DNA from: Oasisia sp. SBJ-2009
Taxonomy: Eukaryota; Annelida; Polychaeta; Sabellida; Siboglinidae
Assembly (NCBI GenBank): GCA_964017155.1
Contig: OZ024854.1
Coordinates: forward strand, 12,360,798-12,424,797
Direction: 5' to 3'
DNA: 64,000 nt
The position numbers were made by a program, and so were the translations under genes. Positions within the stretch are counted from its first letter, which is position 1; the number at the start of each line of letters is the position of its first letter. Of the stretch, positions 11,805 to 24,714 are shown in pieces. The notes below the pieces were generated by a model. The model had not been told where the DNA came from and searched no databases. It was given only the letters and a program-made list of their open reading frames with translations.

Positions 11805-11895
11805 GAGGCGACGTGTAGCGTCGGCTATAACAGAGTTTACAGTTAAATAGGCAGTTAACTTGTTAGATCCTTGGTAGTTCCATTTGCAGCTTTTA
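11805..11895. repeat. Flank repeat shared with 18240-18310 (and inverted near 6350-6445)
   Basis: ACAGTTAAATAGGCAGTTAAC followed by CTTGGTAGTTCC also appears just after the GTTCG array at 18250. It is probably the other end of the repeat family noted at 9880. Confidence 0.55.
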
Positions 11896-11929
11896 ATGAC
11901 TTCGGATGTGGTAGTACTGCAGGTCTGAG

Positions 11930-12765
11930 CACTGGCACGGCAGCGCATTATGAAAGATGCAATAATGACACCCAGTGTAATAAATATGGGCTACTGTTGG
12001 TATATTTATGTAAAACTGCTAATGTGCTTATAGTAAATGGGAGAATGACTAATGATTCAAGTGGGAACCCCACTTTCAAGAATATTAGTACTATTGGTTA
12101 TTTCCTATGTTATCCGTTATTATTAAAATACATCAATAATGTTATTGTGTAGGATGGGAATCCGCTATTTTCTGATGGACATAGTGTGGTAGAAAGTGTG
12201 CTTAATACAAAAGTAATAGCAACATTGCATGCACAATGCCATTATTATCCAGCTGTTGAAAGGACAGTAGTGAGATGGCAGCATAATAAGAAAGCATAAT
12301 TTCAAAGTGCCATTAGAAACAACACTGAGTGTCAGCAGTTGATTTAAATGATATATCCTCAAATGTCGGTCTAGCAACTAAAGAAAATGTTAATGATTTG
12401 GTTGCATGTTTTAATGATTTACTTTTAAACGGTGCTAAAATGTAATTTGCTAAACATTTAGAAATCTGCCAAAACAAATGCTACAAAAACAAGTAGGTAA
12501 AAAGACTGGTTTACTGCAGACTGCCATGATAAAATAAAGACATTCAGTAGAGCAAGAAGGCGATATAAGGATAATAACAGCGAGGATAACTTGAAATTGT
12601 TTAAATTAATGGGAAAGGAGTACACAACTATTATAACTAAATGTAAGGCAGTATACAGACAAACATTTGTAGCGGATCTAAAAGAAAAGGAATATAATGA
12701 CCCCAAAGCTTTCTGGGAGATAATAAATAAGAAAACCAAGCAAATAAGAGCCATTCTAAAAAAAG
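11930..12765 (+). mobile_element. Decayed LINE fragment: end of endonuclease plus pre-RT linker
   Basis: One frame gives NKYGLLLVYLCKTANVLIVNGR followed at a distance by YFLC, which matches the end of APE endonucleases of the CR1/jockey group. After a frame change, about 12490-12760 gives DWFTADCHDKI ... AFWEIINKKTKQ, the usual linker before a reverse transcriptase. Frameshifts and the missing RT show it is dead. Confidence 0.65.
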
Positions 12766-13704
12766 TCTGACACTTTGGTTTTAATTTTCCACGGATTATA
12801 ACTTTCTTATTTTTTATGTTATGTCACATGTAAATTAGAAACATCGTGGGATTCGTTTCGACGAGTTCTTTCAGGTCATGTATACATTTCCTATTGTTTC
12901 TAAAAAAGAAGGTATGCTAATTCGTGCTAGAATAGACAAAAACAGCTAAATTACGCTTTCCGTTTTTTTGTTTTTTATGTATAGCTCGAGAACTCTGTAT
13001 TGTAGTTTTCTTCCATGATTAATTATACCAAAACACCATCATTTCTAATAGGCCCATTTTTGTGTTACGCCCGATACCAAACTTCGTCTCTGACGTGCTA
13101 ATATTCCAAATTTATTATTTTTTTACAGTTAATATCGTCGTGGAAGCCGTATATGTTCAATTTATTTATGGACATATTTGTTTTCATAATGGCCATTATT
13201 ATAATGTATGTAAATCGTAATGTTGTGTTATTTATAAAACATCCATACTATAACTGGTTACGCCCGATACCAAACTCTAATGACAACTGAGGACAAAATA
13301 ATGAACATAACTACTTCCAAATGTATATATGAGTAAATAATAATGTTTACTAGATGCCTGAATTGTTGTAATTTAAACCAGACACGTTCCATTAAAATGA
13401 GAGCATTTCCCTAAAGTTGTTACGCCCGATACCAAGTTCTAGCTCTGTTTATCAAATGGCAACCGCGTGCATTTGAGGCAGGATGTATGTGGCGCCCTCT
13501 TGCAGGAAGTGAAAGAATTGCTCAAATACGCCGAAACGATGGCTTTCCGTAAAACATTAAGTAAAGCTTCATTTGTTTTCGTTTTATCATAATTTATGTA
13601 TTGATAAGTTAATGTTGTCAACTACGACGTATGCTCCTAACAAATAATGAGAAAATTACATATTTTGTTACCGAAAATGTTCATCAAGTTGGAAATATAT
13701 CATT
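12766..13704. other. Non-coding stretch with three copies of a 17-bp motif
   Basis: No gene is seen. GTTACGCCCGATACCAA occurs at 13064, 13257 and 13419, all in the same orientation with AT-rich sequence between. The spacings are 193 and 162 bp. Confidence 0.6.
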
Positions 13705-13740
13705 CAAGTACAATTTATGATTACACAAATAATAATGTCT

Positions 13741-13792
13741 ACTCACTTCGACGTTTCAACCGCCATCGGCGGCCTTCTTCAGGAACTGAATG
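13741..13792 (-). ncRNA. Hammerhead ribozyme-like motif (type I), minus strand
   Basis: This is the mirror copy of the motif at 13843-13893, with CTGAAGA at 13782-13776 on the minus strand and the same stem II, GAAA and GTC elements. Because the two copies are inverted, either transcript strand would contain one sense motif. Confidence 0.48.
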
Positions 13793-13842
13793 TTCAGTGG
13801 TCACTGCTCGCCACGCCATCTAGCGAGCAGTGACCACTGAAC

Positions 13843-13893
13843 AATCAGTTCCTGAAGAAGGCCGCCGATGGCGGTTGAAACGTCGAAGTGAGT
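13843..13893 (+). ncRNA. Hammerhead ribozyme-like motif (type I), plus strand
   Basis: Core CTGAAGA (13852-13858, fits CUGANGA), a stem II of CCGCC/GGCGG closed by GAT with weaker pairs below and one unpaired base, then GAAA (13877-13880). The ACGT that follows is self-complementary, and GTC at 13882-13884 gives the expected cleavage site after C. The flanks pair as stem I (six of the first seven positions). Stem III is too short for a monomer, so activity would need dimers, as reported for Penelope-type hammerheads. Activity is not shown here. Confidence 0.5.
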
Positions 13894-13931
13894 AGAAATT
13901 ATTAGTTGTGTAATTAGAAATTGTACTTGAT

Positions 13932-15225
13932 CGATGACTTTTATTTCGTTTCCTGGATAATGTTCTGCAATGTGAACTATTACTAAATGTGAACAACATG
14001 CGTAATTCATTGTAACACGACATCTATCAGAGGGTCCATCAATCATACATATCATTTGACATGTCCCCTGACAATAATAGTTGTGGTTTGCATTACAGAG
14101 AAATAACAATGGCGCTCTTATTTCCACATAAAAAACTTCAGTATATATATAACTTAGCCCTTTGCGCGTATTTGCTAGAAACTCTCGCAATCGAGTCAGA
14201 GCAGTGCAAATCTAGGCGAACATTTATTCAAACGATGAAATGCAAACCTCCAATATAAACGCAAAAGCATAATACTACACTGGGCAGGATATGGTAATAT
14301 ACATACACGGCACACAGAGGCACGATGAACAGTTTCTGTCATCACGAAGAGTACAGCAGTATCTTTCCTAATATGAATGGGATAGATTTAGTTTCCTAAA
14401 CACTAAGGCGAAACCGAATCGATCCAGCGATTGGGAATAGCTACATACATGTGCTATACCATTTTGGAAAGCCCAGAGCAAGCCTCAAATACGGAAAATC
14501 GTCGATTTGTGAATTTTGTCTCTCAACTCGAGTTTTCTATGTTTCAAACTGTCGACTTTGACAAATTGACCGGCTATGCCCGCCACCCCTGTCAACAAAT
14601 GGATCGGCTATCCGAGGTGCCCCTGGTGGCGTGTTGGCTAGCGTCCTGAAACTCGGGTTCAAATCGCCAGTTGGCAGCAGAATCAGGAAGGTATGAATGT
14701 AAGATATCTGTTGACTCGAGCTCGAAGCTTATGAGCTGTTTCATTTGTTTTCGCACCAATACAACCATCACATCGCATTGTAAGGAGAAATATCTACAAC
14801 ACGGCTGCTATATAACCTCACGACAGTTATGCAAAGTGTTTGGAAGAAAACTTAAAAGTGTCGAAAGATTAGTGAATGGGCGATAAATGCAGGAAGCATC
14901 GCTATGATGATACGGTATCAAGACAGTCTGCCTGTCTGGAGTGTTGTTCGTGTCGCTCAGAGCTGCGGCCTGCGCTGTTCATGATTTATGCGTTCAGGCG
15001 CCATAAACATTGCGTGGCATTTGCAACGGCCAACATACGCGCCATGTAACCTTTGCTATCCTCATGTTATGACTATCAGTTAAATATTAGAACGTTATTA
15101 TCAGGAAGGCTAAGGCAGTACCATTCCTAATATGAATGGAAGTTAAGTTTAATAGGCTGTCACTGACATTATTTCAGGTCATGCAGCAACTATTACATGT
15201 ACAGATCTTGGCTTCGCGGGTAAAT
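13932..15225. other. Non-coding stretch, no gene recognised
   Basis: Only short frames without recognisable domains are present. No convincing exon was found. Confidence 0.4.
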
Positions 15226-15597
15226 GAATACAACTAGTGGGTAAATGCTTCAAGGATGAAGCAGGACTGGGGTAATATGAATGGGAGTGGGTCTACTACA
15301 GGGTAAATGCTTCCCCCTGCCCCGCCCACCGACATAGACCAGTCACCAGTCCAGCCGCCGGTGGTGAGGAACTTTCTGCAGTGGCGCAATTTCAGCCAGA
15401 AATATGAATGAACGGGGAAGGGAGAGGAAGGCGGCTGGACTGGGGACAGTCGGAAGGAGGTGGGTGGGGAGAGGGGGTAGGGGGCGAGGGGAGCTTGTCT
15501 CCTTACTTTAACTCGAGTCTCATACGTGTTTTAGCTGCGAAGCATTTACCCTGTAGTAGTCCCACTCCCATTCATATTTACCCACTACTACTAGCAT
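15226..15597. mobile_element. Foldback/MITE-like element
   Basis: The left end (15226-15325) has two GGGTAAATGCTTC blocks and AATATGAATGGGAGTGGG. The right end (15537-15597) carries their reverse complement in order. Between them a second, inner inverted pair (CAGTCCAGCCGCC near 15350 and GGCGGCTGGACTG near 15430) adds to the fold. It encodes no protein. Confidence 0.6.
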
Positions 15598-15797
15598 ACA
15601 TATGAAATGACCGGCGTTGGAACGTTGAAAATATTATGTGTATAATCGTTGTCGCAGCTAGTGTGTCAGAACATCGTTACTGTCGGTGAAACATATTAAA
15701 TCGGATGGGATATTCTTTGTGGTTCATGTAGAAGATACGGATTGTGAATGAATTGTGTTACCAATGCCAAACAACCGACATACTATACACATCCAAT

Positions 15798-16686
<889 letters not shown>

Positions 16687-16775
16687 GTTGTCCATGTAGC
16701 CTTGGAAGTAGCTCGGTTGGCGTATGTTGATGAATGCACCAATCATAAGTGGACAATGACTCTCTCGAATTGGAC
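16687..16775 (-). CDS. Orphan exon, LamG/concanavalin-like domain fragment
   Basis: On the minus strand a TGTGTGCAG acceptor precedes, and a GTAAGT donor follows, an 89-bp open segment that starts in phase 1 and ends in phase 0. It reads ... CPLMIGAFINIRQPSYFQGY, then MDN. The pattern (hydrophobic-IG near the start, then F-x-G-Y-[IM]-D-N at the end) is that of the last strands of laminin-G/pentraxin-like jelly rolls, where it is normally followed by V. No companion exon was recognised, so it may belong to a gene extending left or be a relic. Confidence 0.4.
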
Positions 16776-16889
16776 CTGCACACAATGATAACAAGCAATA
16801 ATACAGGACGTGTTCTCTAAATTGAACACACATGTCATAAGCAATATACAGCATTTCGAAACTGCACCATAAACGATGAGGGTAAACTC

Positions 16890-17325
16890 TACGTCGTGCA
16901 TGGAATTACATTTTCCGGTGGAACGACGTGTTAACGGCATAACAACACGTCGAACGGGCATGCAACACGTAGTCATCTAAAATATGTACTCATTGTCTTT
17001 CAATGCAAACCGCTCAGATGACGAAGATAGTTTGTAGGCCGACAAGGCAAGAACAAATTACAAATGTAATTAATTATATGTCACGATGTTTTATCTAGCG
17101 TTGTACCTTTATGTGAAGTCACGGTTTGTGTATGCCCGCACTTAATGCCCAATATTTTCAAAGGAGATGAGCTATTGTATTAAGAAATTGATCAACACCG
17201 TTTCCGTACATTGTTGTAAGTGGAAGAGTTTTAATAACGAGGTGAGACGTTCGTTGCAAAGAGCCACTGGTCATTATTGACATCAGCGGATAGCGTTACA
17301 GAATGACTAGATAAGAAATGTGTTC
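16890..17325 (+). repeat. Dispersed repeat next to a tetranucleotide array, copy 2
   Basis: Homologous to 9880-10258 with several indels, and again followed by a tetranucleotide array. Shared blocks include AACAAATTACAAATGTAATT and CACTGGTCATTATTGACATC. Confidence 0.6.
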
Positions 17326-17401
17326 GCTTTCTTGTTATGTTTTAGTGCTGAAACGCGTGCTGAAGAACGTGGTTTTCTTGACGATGTTCGGTCTATCGGT
17401 C

Positions 17402-18236
17402 TGTCGGTCGTTTGTTCGTTCGTTCGTTCGTTCGTTCGTTCGTTCGTTCGTTCGTTCGTTCGTTCGTTCGTTCGTTCGTTCGTTCGTTCGTTCGTTCGTT
17501 CGTTCGTTCGTTCGTTCGTTCGTTCGTTCGTTCGTTCGTTCGTTCGTTCGTTCGTTCGTTCGTTCGTTCGTTCGTTCGTTCGTTCGTTCGTTCGTTCGTT
17601 CGTTCGTTCGTTCGTTCGTTCGTTCGTTCGTTCGTTCGTTCGTTCGTTCGTTCGTTCGTTCGTTCGATCGTTCGTTGGTTCGTTGGTTCGTTGGTTCGTT
17701 GGTTCGTTGGTTCGTTGGTTCGTTGGTTCGTTGGTTCGTTGGTTCGTTGGTTCGTTGGTTCGTTGGTTCGTTTGTTCGTTGGTTCGTTGGTTCGTTGGTT
17801 CGTTGGTTCGTTGGTTCGTTGGTTCGTTGGTTCGTTGGTTCGTTGGTTCGTTGGTTCGTTGGTTCGTTGGTTCGTTGGTTCGTTGGTTCGGTCGTTGGTT
17901 CGGTCGTTGGTTCGGTCGTTGGTTCGTTGGTTCGGTTGTTGGTTCGGTCGTTGGTTCGGTCGTTGGTTCGGTCGTTGGTTCGGTCGTTGGTTCGGTCGTT
18001 GGTTCGGTCGTTGGTTCGGTCGTTGGTTCGGTCGTGGGTTCGGTCGTTCGGTCGTTCGGCCGTTCGGTCGTTCGGCCGTTCGGCCGTTCGGCCGTTCGGC
18101 CGTTCGGCCGTTCGGCCGTTCGGCCGTTCGGCCGTTCGGCCGTTCGGTCGTTCGGTCGTTCGGTCGTTCGGTCGTTCGGTCGGTCGGTCGTTCGGTCGTT
18201 CGGTCGTTCGGTCGGTCGGTCGGTCGGTCGGTCGAC
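17402..18236. repeat. (GTTC)n-derived satellite with graded variant units
   Basis: It starts as pure GTTC (about 17402-17670), changes to GTTCGTTG, then GTTCGGTCGTTG, then GTTCGGCC and GTTCGGTC, and ends as GGTC. All six frames stay open because of the unit composition, which explains the 280-320-codon frames on both strands. They are not genes. Confidence 0.96.
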
Positions 18237-18682
18237 AATAAAACAGTTTACAGTTACATAGGCAGTTAACTGTATAGTTCCTTGGTAGTTCCAATTGCAA
18301 GTTTAAGCATTATGCTTACATATATACGGAAGAAAACAAACAACGTGTCTTGAGATGTAATATCTTTTTTATTTAATCTAACAAGTGTCTTTGTTTTATT
18401 GCCGATCCACATTAACAAATCAACGTCAAGCTTTCGTTGCATGACATTACGTATTTTGCATAATCATCATATACATAAATCAACGAGCATTTGATTGTGT
18501 CTTAGTTTCGAAGTACTTGTGTTGACGTCACTGTCGCACTAGTTATCTCGTGTGAAAACGAAAAGGAAGTCGATATCAGGCTTTAATAATTATCAACGCT
18601 GTGAATTGTGTTATTAATGTTCTACATAGTAATGTCTACTTGGGACTATCAGTGCAGCAGCAAATGTTTCTCATTCCTGCAG

Positions 18683-18918
18683 ATTTCCACAGACGGCTAC
18701 CTCATCTTCGGGAAATCGTAACGTACTATACAGATCACGACACTAGCGTCGGCCACGGCACCATCTTCTATAGAGAAGTCACAAGTGGCCCTCTTCTTGC
18801 AAAGGCAACAAATCACGTCAGACAGTGTAATTCTGGAGCCTCCGGGTTTTCCGCCCAATGGTTGTTCATCGCCACCTGGGATCGCTGCACTTACTATCAT
18901 GGTGACGACACGACACCG
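18683..18918 (+). pseudogene. Broken copy of NIDO exon 2, left arm
   Basis: Flanked by the conserved CTGCAG acceptor and GTAAGT donor, but a 7-bp deletion relative to the right-arm copy (after the codons for GYLIFG) shifts the frame and creates a stop. The remaining sequence still shows FYREVTSGPLLAKAT and the ATWDR motif of NIDO domains in another frame. Length is 236 bp against 243 bp in the intact exon. Confidence 0.85.
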
Positions 18919-20649
18919 GTAAGTGTAGGCAATATGACGACGATTGTCAGCACATTAACCTGGACAGTTAAAGTGATTAATTCGCATGAATACAATAATC
19001 CCTTTGTAACACTCCACACGCTTCTTCTAATACACGTTCTTAGACATGCTCTGTTAATTCATATGCGCTATAGTTTAATCGCGTGCATATTTCAAAAGTA
19101 CTGTCAAAATGTCCAAACATGTGTATGTTAATCGAACATTCTCCTAATCGAGCGTGCACGTTCCGTTTAGTGCCGCCTTCCACAGTCAGTAGAAAAGGAA
19201 CACGCTCCTGCACTCAATTATTCCAGAGATCATTTCAAGCTACCGACTTTCTTGCAATATGGAAACATGCTATGATAAAGTCAGGTTTTTAAAAGAGGAA
19301 ACAATTTAGCCAGGTTGATATATATAATAGTCAGGTCGCCAAAGCTGATTTTTGGGCCTAACCCTGCACCGACTGATATCGTTTTTTTCTCGCTGGATTC
19401 TACATCCTTAGGACCTCTATAACGAATATCAAGCGGGTATCAAGCGGATATCCTTGAGCAATTCGATATATTCAAGATGGCCGCCAAGATGGCCGCCGGC
19501 GCCAATATAACAATATATTTCGAACCAGTAGACATAGAATCGTTTGTGATACCACTTTTTTAAGTTAACTTGTTATGAGCAATCCATTTTTGGGTTAAGT
19601 TTTGCAATTTGAAGTCGACAAAAGGTCAAAGGTCACGATCAATGTAATGAAGACAACTGACATTAGGTTCAGAGGGGAGATTAGCAATATTTCTGAACTA
19701 AGTTGTGCATGTATGGTTGGCTTTACAATGATCGAGAACGTGTCATGTTCATTCTCTATTAAATAGTTATGTAGTTTACAGAGAATATTAAATATACAAA
19801 GCAGGAACGTAGATGATACAAACATGCAAAACATAATTCTGAATCAAATTTTGACGCATATATATCAATAAATATCACGGCAATTTTGCAAAATTATAAA
19901 TTCACGACATATCAAAATAGATCAGCCAAATCGTATATGTGGAGAAAGTGGTTATGTTTTTAATCGGCGTACGCGTCTCGGTTGTATGAGCCATGTTTGA
20001 AGTAGGTAAGAGTTATCATTGAAAGTACTAGTTCTCTAGTTTTCTTCAAATTGTTATCATTAACTATTTATATCATAGTGATCAAAGCAGGCTAGTCGTT
20101 CAAATAATGCGTGCCGAATAGAAACCGATGTATAATGTTTGTAATAAATCAACAAACGTATCGAACCTTCTTACCTCACTCAGACGCTACGATGTGTATC
20201 TCAACACGGCACAGCAAAACTGTACAATTATGTATCTACTATAGACGAACATGTTTGGCATGTTGTGAAACGATGTAGATAGTTTACTGTGGACAGCGTA
20301 GTGATGGTGCGACAGTGAACTAACTATCAATCATAGCGTAGCAATTACTATTTTGTGATGGATTGGCTAGTCAACTGATGCAATGACAAATGTCTTTGCA
20401 AATGTTGCTACAGTTGTTCAGACAATGAAAAACTCCAGGTGAGTCAGAACTTTGATTGACTGCACAGTATTATGAAAGCCAGTGAAATACCAGGTGATAA
20501 CATACATTCAGATAAAATTGGAAAGTGATCCAACGTATCAGGGTAAATATCATACATCTTATGTGACAAGGTATATTACAAAGGCAACAAGCTCAGGAGA
20601 CAAACAGAAACGAGCTATATCAAGTCCATCCCATCTATATGAGAAGAGA

Positions 20650-22280
20650 ACGTGACCATTTGATTGGCTTCGCCAGTGTTTCTATTGTCGTGGTTCGTGC
20701 AATGTTGACCAAGATCTAAAGAACCCAAATCGATGAATTCCATCATATCTTGTGAGAGAAACTGAAGAGAGGCATAAGAATGAAGGTGGAACCGAGAAGG
20801 CAGATGCCATAGAACACAGAATAAAGGATACATGCGATACAAGGACAAATGAGTGGGCTGATGATGTACTTGGGCGCTTAACTTGTCTCACACGCTGACG
20901 CGCGTTACCACACAGATTGCTATGTCCGATTCTTCAGCGGGCGATCTCTTCCAGGTAATACCAGCAAAGAATCATCACACGATATCGCTCGTAGTCCTCT
21001 AGAGTTGCTCATAAAATATATGCAACGTCAGCGATCTCAGAGGTGGGTCTGTGTTTGGTTGGTGCAGAGGTATGTGGAGCTTGGTGGGAAGCGTATGCGG
21101 CGTTCCACGTTAATCAACTTGATTTGTGATAATGTGTAGCATCTGGTTGTGCTATCAGCACATTGCTACCGATCGGTAGTCCTCCGTGACAGTACTATTC
21201 TGAAAATTATCATGACTGACGATGAGGATGACAATCTTGAGACCGCGCTGGATGTGGTGGCAACCCACATCAAGAAAGAATGTTCGATGATGGATTACAA
21301 GCATCAGACATACCACACGAACACCTCCAAATAGATCGCAGCAGCATCTGCACCGGATACCCTCCAGCAGTTACTAGGGAAAATGTCCATTGGTCAAACA
21401 TTTCTTCCCTCTTTCCTAATTGGAAATATCATTACCAGCGCCATCAGGAATCACCCTACCTACAATCTCATCTGGTGTTCGTATGATGAGTTGCTGCGCT
21501 TCAAGAAATCCTCGGTAGTGTCAAAATACGTCCAGATTAGCAATGACCGACGGCAACCCGTTCAGTGGAAGGATATGTTCAAGTCATAGTCATCATTACC
21601 AGCGCCACCAGGAAACACCCTACCACATTCCAAATCGCGCTCGGGGTGTACTTCAGCAAAAAGAAGACGGTCAAGCACATGCATGACACTCTCATATGTT
21701 GTTCGTATGATGAGTTGCTGCGCTTCAAGAAATCCTCGGTAGTGTCAAAATACGTCCAGATTAGCAATGACCGACGGCAACCCGTTCAGTGGAAGGACAT
21801 GTTCAAGTCATAGTCGACAATTGTGATGATGGCTGAGCAGCCCCAATGGGTTGTTGTCCACTCGTGACATGACGACCATCGAGACATATTCAAAATCTCC
21901 AGTAGAGCCAGTCACACACACGATACACCGTTTCAGCAAGGCTGAGATGTCCAATCCCATTTGATTCGATGGGGAACATGAGATAATCACACACAGTGCT
22001 AGAAGGAAGCCATTCCCTCTATATCTGCCCCAGCATGATTTGCCTGATGAGTACTTCGAAGTTCAACGCCTATCCTAGGAGAGGGCTGGTGTGAAGGTTC
22101 TGAGAGCGGGTAATCAACATATTTCAAATACTCTGCTCCCTTCCCCCAACTGAGACAGCATTCAGAGAGAATGCCCTACATGGTCATCTTGCGGTGGCCA
22201 TCTGGCGGGATTGCCTCAAGACAAACCCTCCTGCCCTTGACCCAACGAAGCATGGGTGGTACCATCTTGAGGGCAGCGCC
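20650..22280 (+). pseudogene. Decayed transposon gene (ARYHTDC / SYDELLRFK family), left arm
   Basis: Pieces in several frames read in order: QCFYCRG ... NVDQDLKNPNR, NEWADDVLGRLTC, DARYHTDCYVR (a zinc-binding Cys/His layout), DDEDDNLETALDVVATHIK, SYDELLRFKKSSVVSK, and lastly DCLKTNPPALDPTKHGW. This combination is one I associate with multicopy uncharacterised proteins of marine invertebrates, which fits a transposon-encoded protein. I cannot name its superfamily. The arm has an extra tandem duplication of the SYDELLRFK segment. Stops and frameshifts make it dead. Confidence 0.6.
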
Positions 22281-22284
22281 GCTC

Positions 22285-24388
22285 TTTCCCCAATATATGT
22301 ACATGCATTTTGTAATTTCTTTACAAATGTTGGTCCAAACCACGCCGCTGCAATACCACAATCCAAAAAACAATTTACATCTTATCTTCAGAATTGCCAT
22401 AAACGTAATTCAAATAGTTCATGACCCCAACCGATGCAAGTGAGATCAGGCAAATAATAAGGTCACTTCAACCTAAGAAAAGTACAAGTCACGACAATAA
22501 GAGTCCGCTTGTTATAAAGTTATTTGGTGAGGAAATAGCTATGCCTTTATCTATTTTAATAAACATATCAATGTCTGAGGGAATAGTACCAGTTGAATTG
22601 AAAATTGCGAAAATTATACCTGTCCATAAGTCAAAAGCTAAAGACGATATTTCCAATTACAGACCGATATCATTGTTACCTTCAATTTCTAAAATACTGG
22701 GTAAAGTTATATATAAAAGGACTTTTCATTTCATTCAAAGTAATAACATATTAAATAATAACCAATATAGTTTTCGTGAAAAACATTCAACAATAAATGC
22801 TATAACCGCACTTACTGGTGATGTTATAACAGTTTGGAAAATAAAGACTCAGTCCTTAGTGTTTTCTTGGATTTAAGTAAAGCATTCGATACAATTGATC
22901 ACCAAATCTTATTACATAAACTTTAGTTTTATGGAATAAGGGGTACTCCTCTCAAATGGTTTAAAGGTTATCTGACCAATCGGAAACAATATGTTAAATA
23001 TAATAATAGTGATTCGCTTCAACAGGACATCACTTTTGGCGTCCCGCAGGGGTCTATACTTGTTCCGCTCCTGTTTATTATATACATAAGTGATCTCCCG
23101 TTTTGTGTAAACCATTGTAAAACTATACTATTTGCCGATGATACTACTAAATACAAGCCTGGAAAACAAGTTAATAATATATACGAAGACACGAACAATG
23201 ATCTTCAAGTATTAGCTGACTGGTTTCGTGCAAATAAATTATCTCTAAATATTTCCAAAACGAAAAGCATGTTATTCTGTAGATCCCCTCCTCCTGAGAA
23301 TGAAGAACTTATTTTAACAATGTATAACACAATTATCCAGCGTATCAAGTGTTTACAATTTCTAGGTCTCTATATTGATGAAAAACTTGATTGGCACGAA
23401 CACATCAACAAATGTAAAAATAAATTAACCAGTGCTTTATATGTAATCAATAAAGTTAACAGCTACCTTCGTGTGTCCGCACTTAAAACAATTTATTACA
23501 CTTTAGTTTACCCTTACTTGACATATGGAATCATCTTGTGTGGGTCTACATATAAAACGTACTTGACAAAATTATTTATTATCCAAAAAAATATAGTTCG
23601 ATCCATACTCAAAAGAAATGATAGGGAACATTCTCACCCCCTCTTTACGTGCTTAAAATTAGTTAAATTGAATGACGTATACGAACTGGAAATTGGAAAA
23701 TGTATGTATAATTATGTTCATCGGAGTCTCCCTCATTATTTATCCGATATATTTACATTTACCCATGACATACACATTCACGAAACGAGACAATCCTCAC
23801 ACATACGACATTTTACTTCTCTAATAGTAAAATTTTCTAACAGTTTTTTTATGTAAAGGTCCATTGATATGGAACATAATTCCGTTTACCATCCAACAAA
23901 AAAACACATAAAAAGTGTTGCAGTATCACTCAAAGCAATTGTTGTAAAAGGGTATGAAGTGCTAGCTGAAGCCTATTAAATATAAAATATCTTCTTATAT
24001 ACGTTTGTAATTGTATCCTTGTCATTGTCGTTATTTGGTATTACTACACGTTTGCTATACATGTTAATTGAACATTTATTATTGCATATTATTGTTACGT
24101 TTTATATACCTGGTCAGTTATAAAAACTATAAGTATGTGTTACACGTCAAATTACTATTATAACATTATTGTTTATACAGCTATGGTAGGGTTGGCAGCG
24201 ACCAGTTTAATTCATAACAAATGGTTTTGTAATAATACTTATCTATACAAACTGGTAACAGCCTTAATTGGCTCCGCTGTCTGCCCGGAATCGTGCATTA
24301 TATAATTTTATGTTACATTTTTAGTTTATTACATATGTGCTTTGTACGTTTCCGAAAATAAAACATTCATTCATTCATTCATCCAAAT
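22285..24388 (+). mobile_element. 5'-truncated LINE (jockey/CR1-like) inside the transposon, left arm
   Basis: Reverse-transcriptase motifs appear in order: FCNFFTNVG, NYRPISLLPSISKILGKV, SFREKHSTINAI, LSKAFDTID, GVPQGS, FADDTT, then LADWFRANKLSLNISKTK and the C-terminal region. It ends in a (CATT)n tail at about 24364-24385, the mark of a LINE 3' end. Frameshifts near 22840 and stops split the frame. The endonuclease is missing, as in 5'-truncated copies. Confidence 0.85.
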
Positions 24389-24625
24389 ATCGTCCCTTCA
24401 GACAGTCCTGCTCAAGCTCTTGAAATGTGGCTGCAGAAACCGAAACGCCGTGCGCAACCAAGAGGTGTAGCTGCAAGGTAAATGTACTCAATTGCACCAT
24501 TTTCTGCCATTGGAGAGGGGAGGATGATTGCAACAACAAATAGATCATCTAACTGTATTGTCAGGGACATTTTGAATGCTTGTGCACGACACTGCTATAC
24601 GTTAATAATTACTTATTTCAATGGA

Positions 24626-24626
<1 letters not shown>

Positions 24627-24712
<86 letters not shown>
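24627..24712. repeat. (TG)n array, left arm
   Basis: About 86 bp of TG. The mirrored array in the right arm (28977-29113) is about 50 bp longer, so the length has diverged since the arms formed. Confidence 0.95.

Positions 24713-24714
<2 letters not shown>

Larger units (their letters stand above)
13705..13931. repeat. Inverted repeat with about 107-bp arms, Penelope-terminus-like
   Basis: The arms 13705-13810 and 13823-13931 are near-perfect reverse complements with a 12-nt loop. Sequence just right of it (13929-13990) resembles 63005-63062, which supports a shared dispersed element. The CTGAAGAAG ... GAAACGTC motif is typical of termini of Penelope-like elements. The inner 20 bp of each arm form an extra hairpin. 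Confidence 0.7.

Noticed and set aside
14600..14700. tRNA or tRNA-derived SINE suggested by GGGTTCAAATCGCC and TGGCTAGCGTC
   Set aside because: The A-like and B-like boxes are too close together, and no acceptor or anticodon stems can be drawn.
17318..18300. Arg/Ser/Phe- and Thr/Asn/Arg-rich frames of about 300 codons
   Set aside because: All frames of the GTTC-derived array are open; no signal, domain or splice context.
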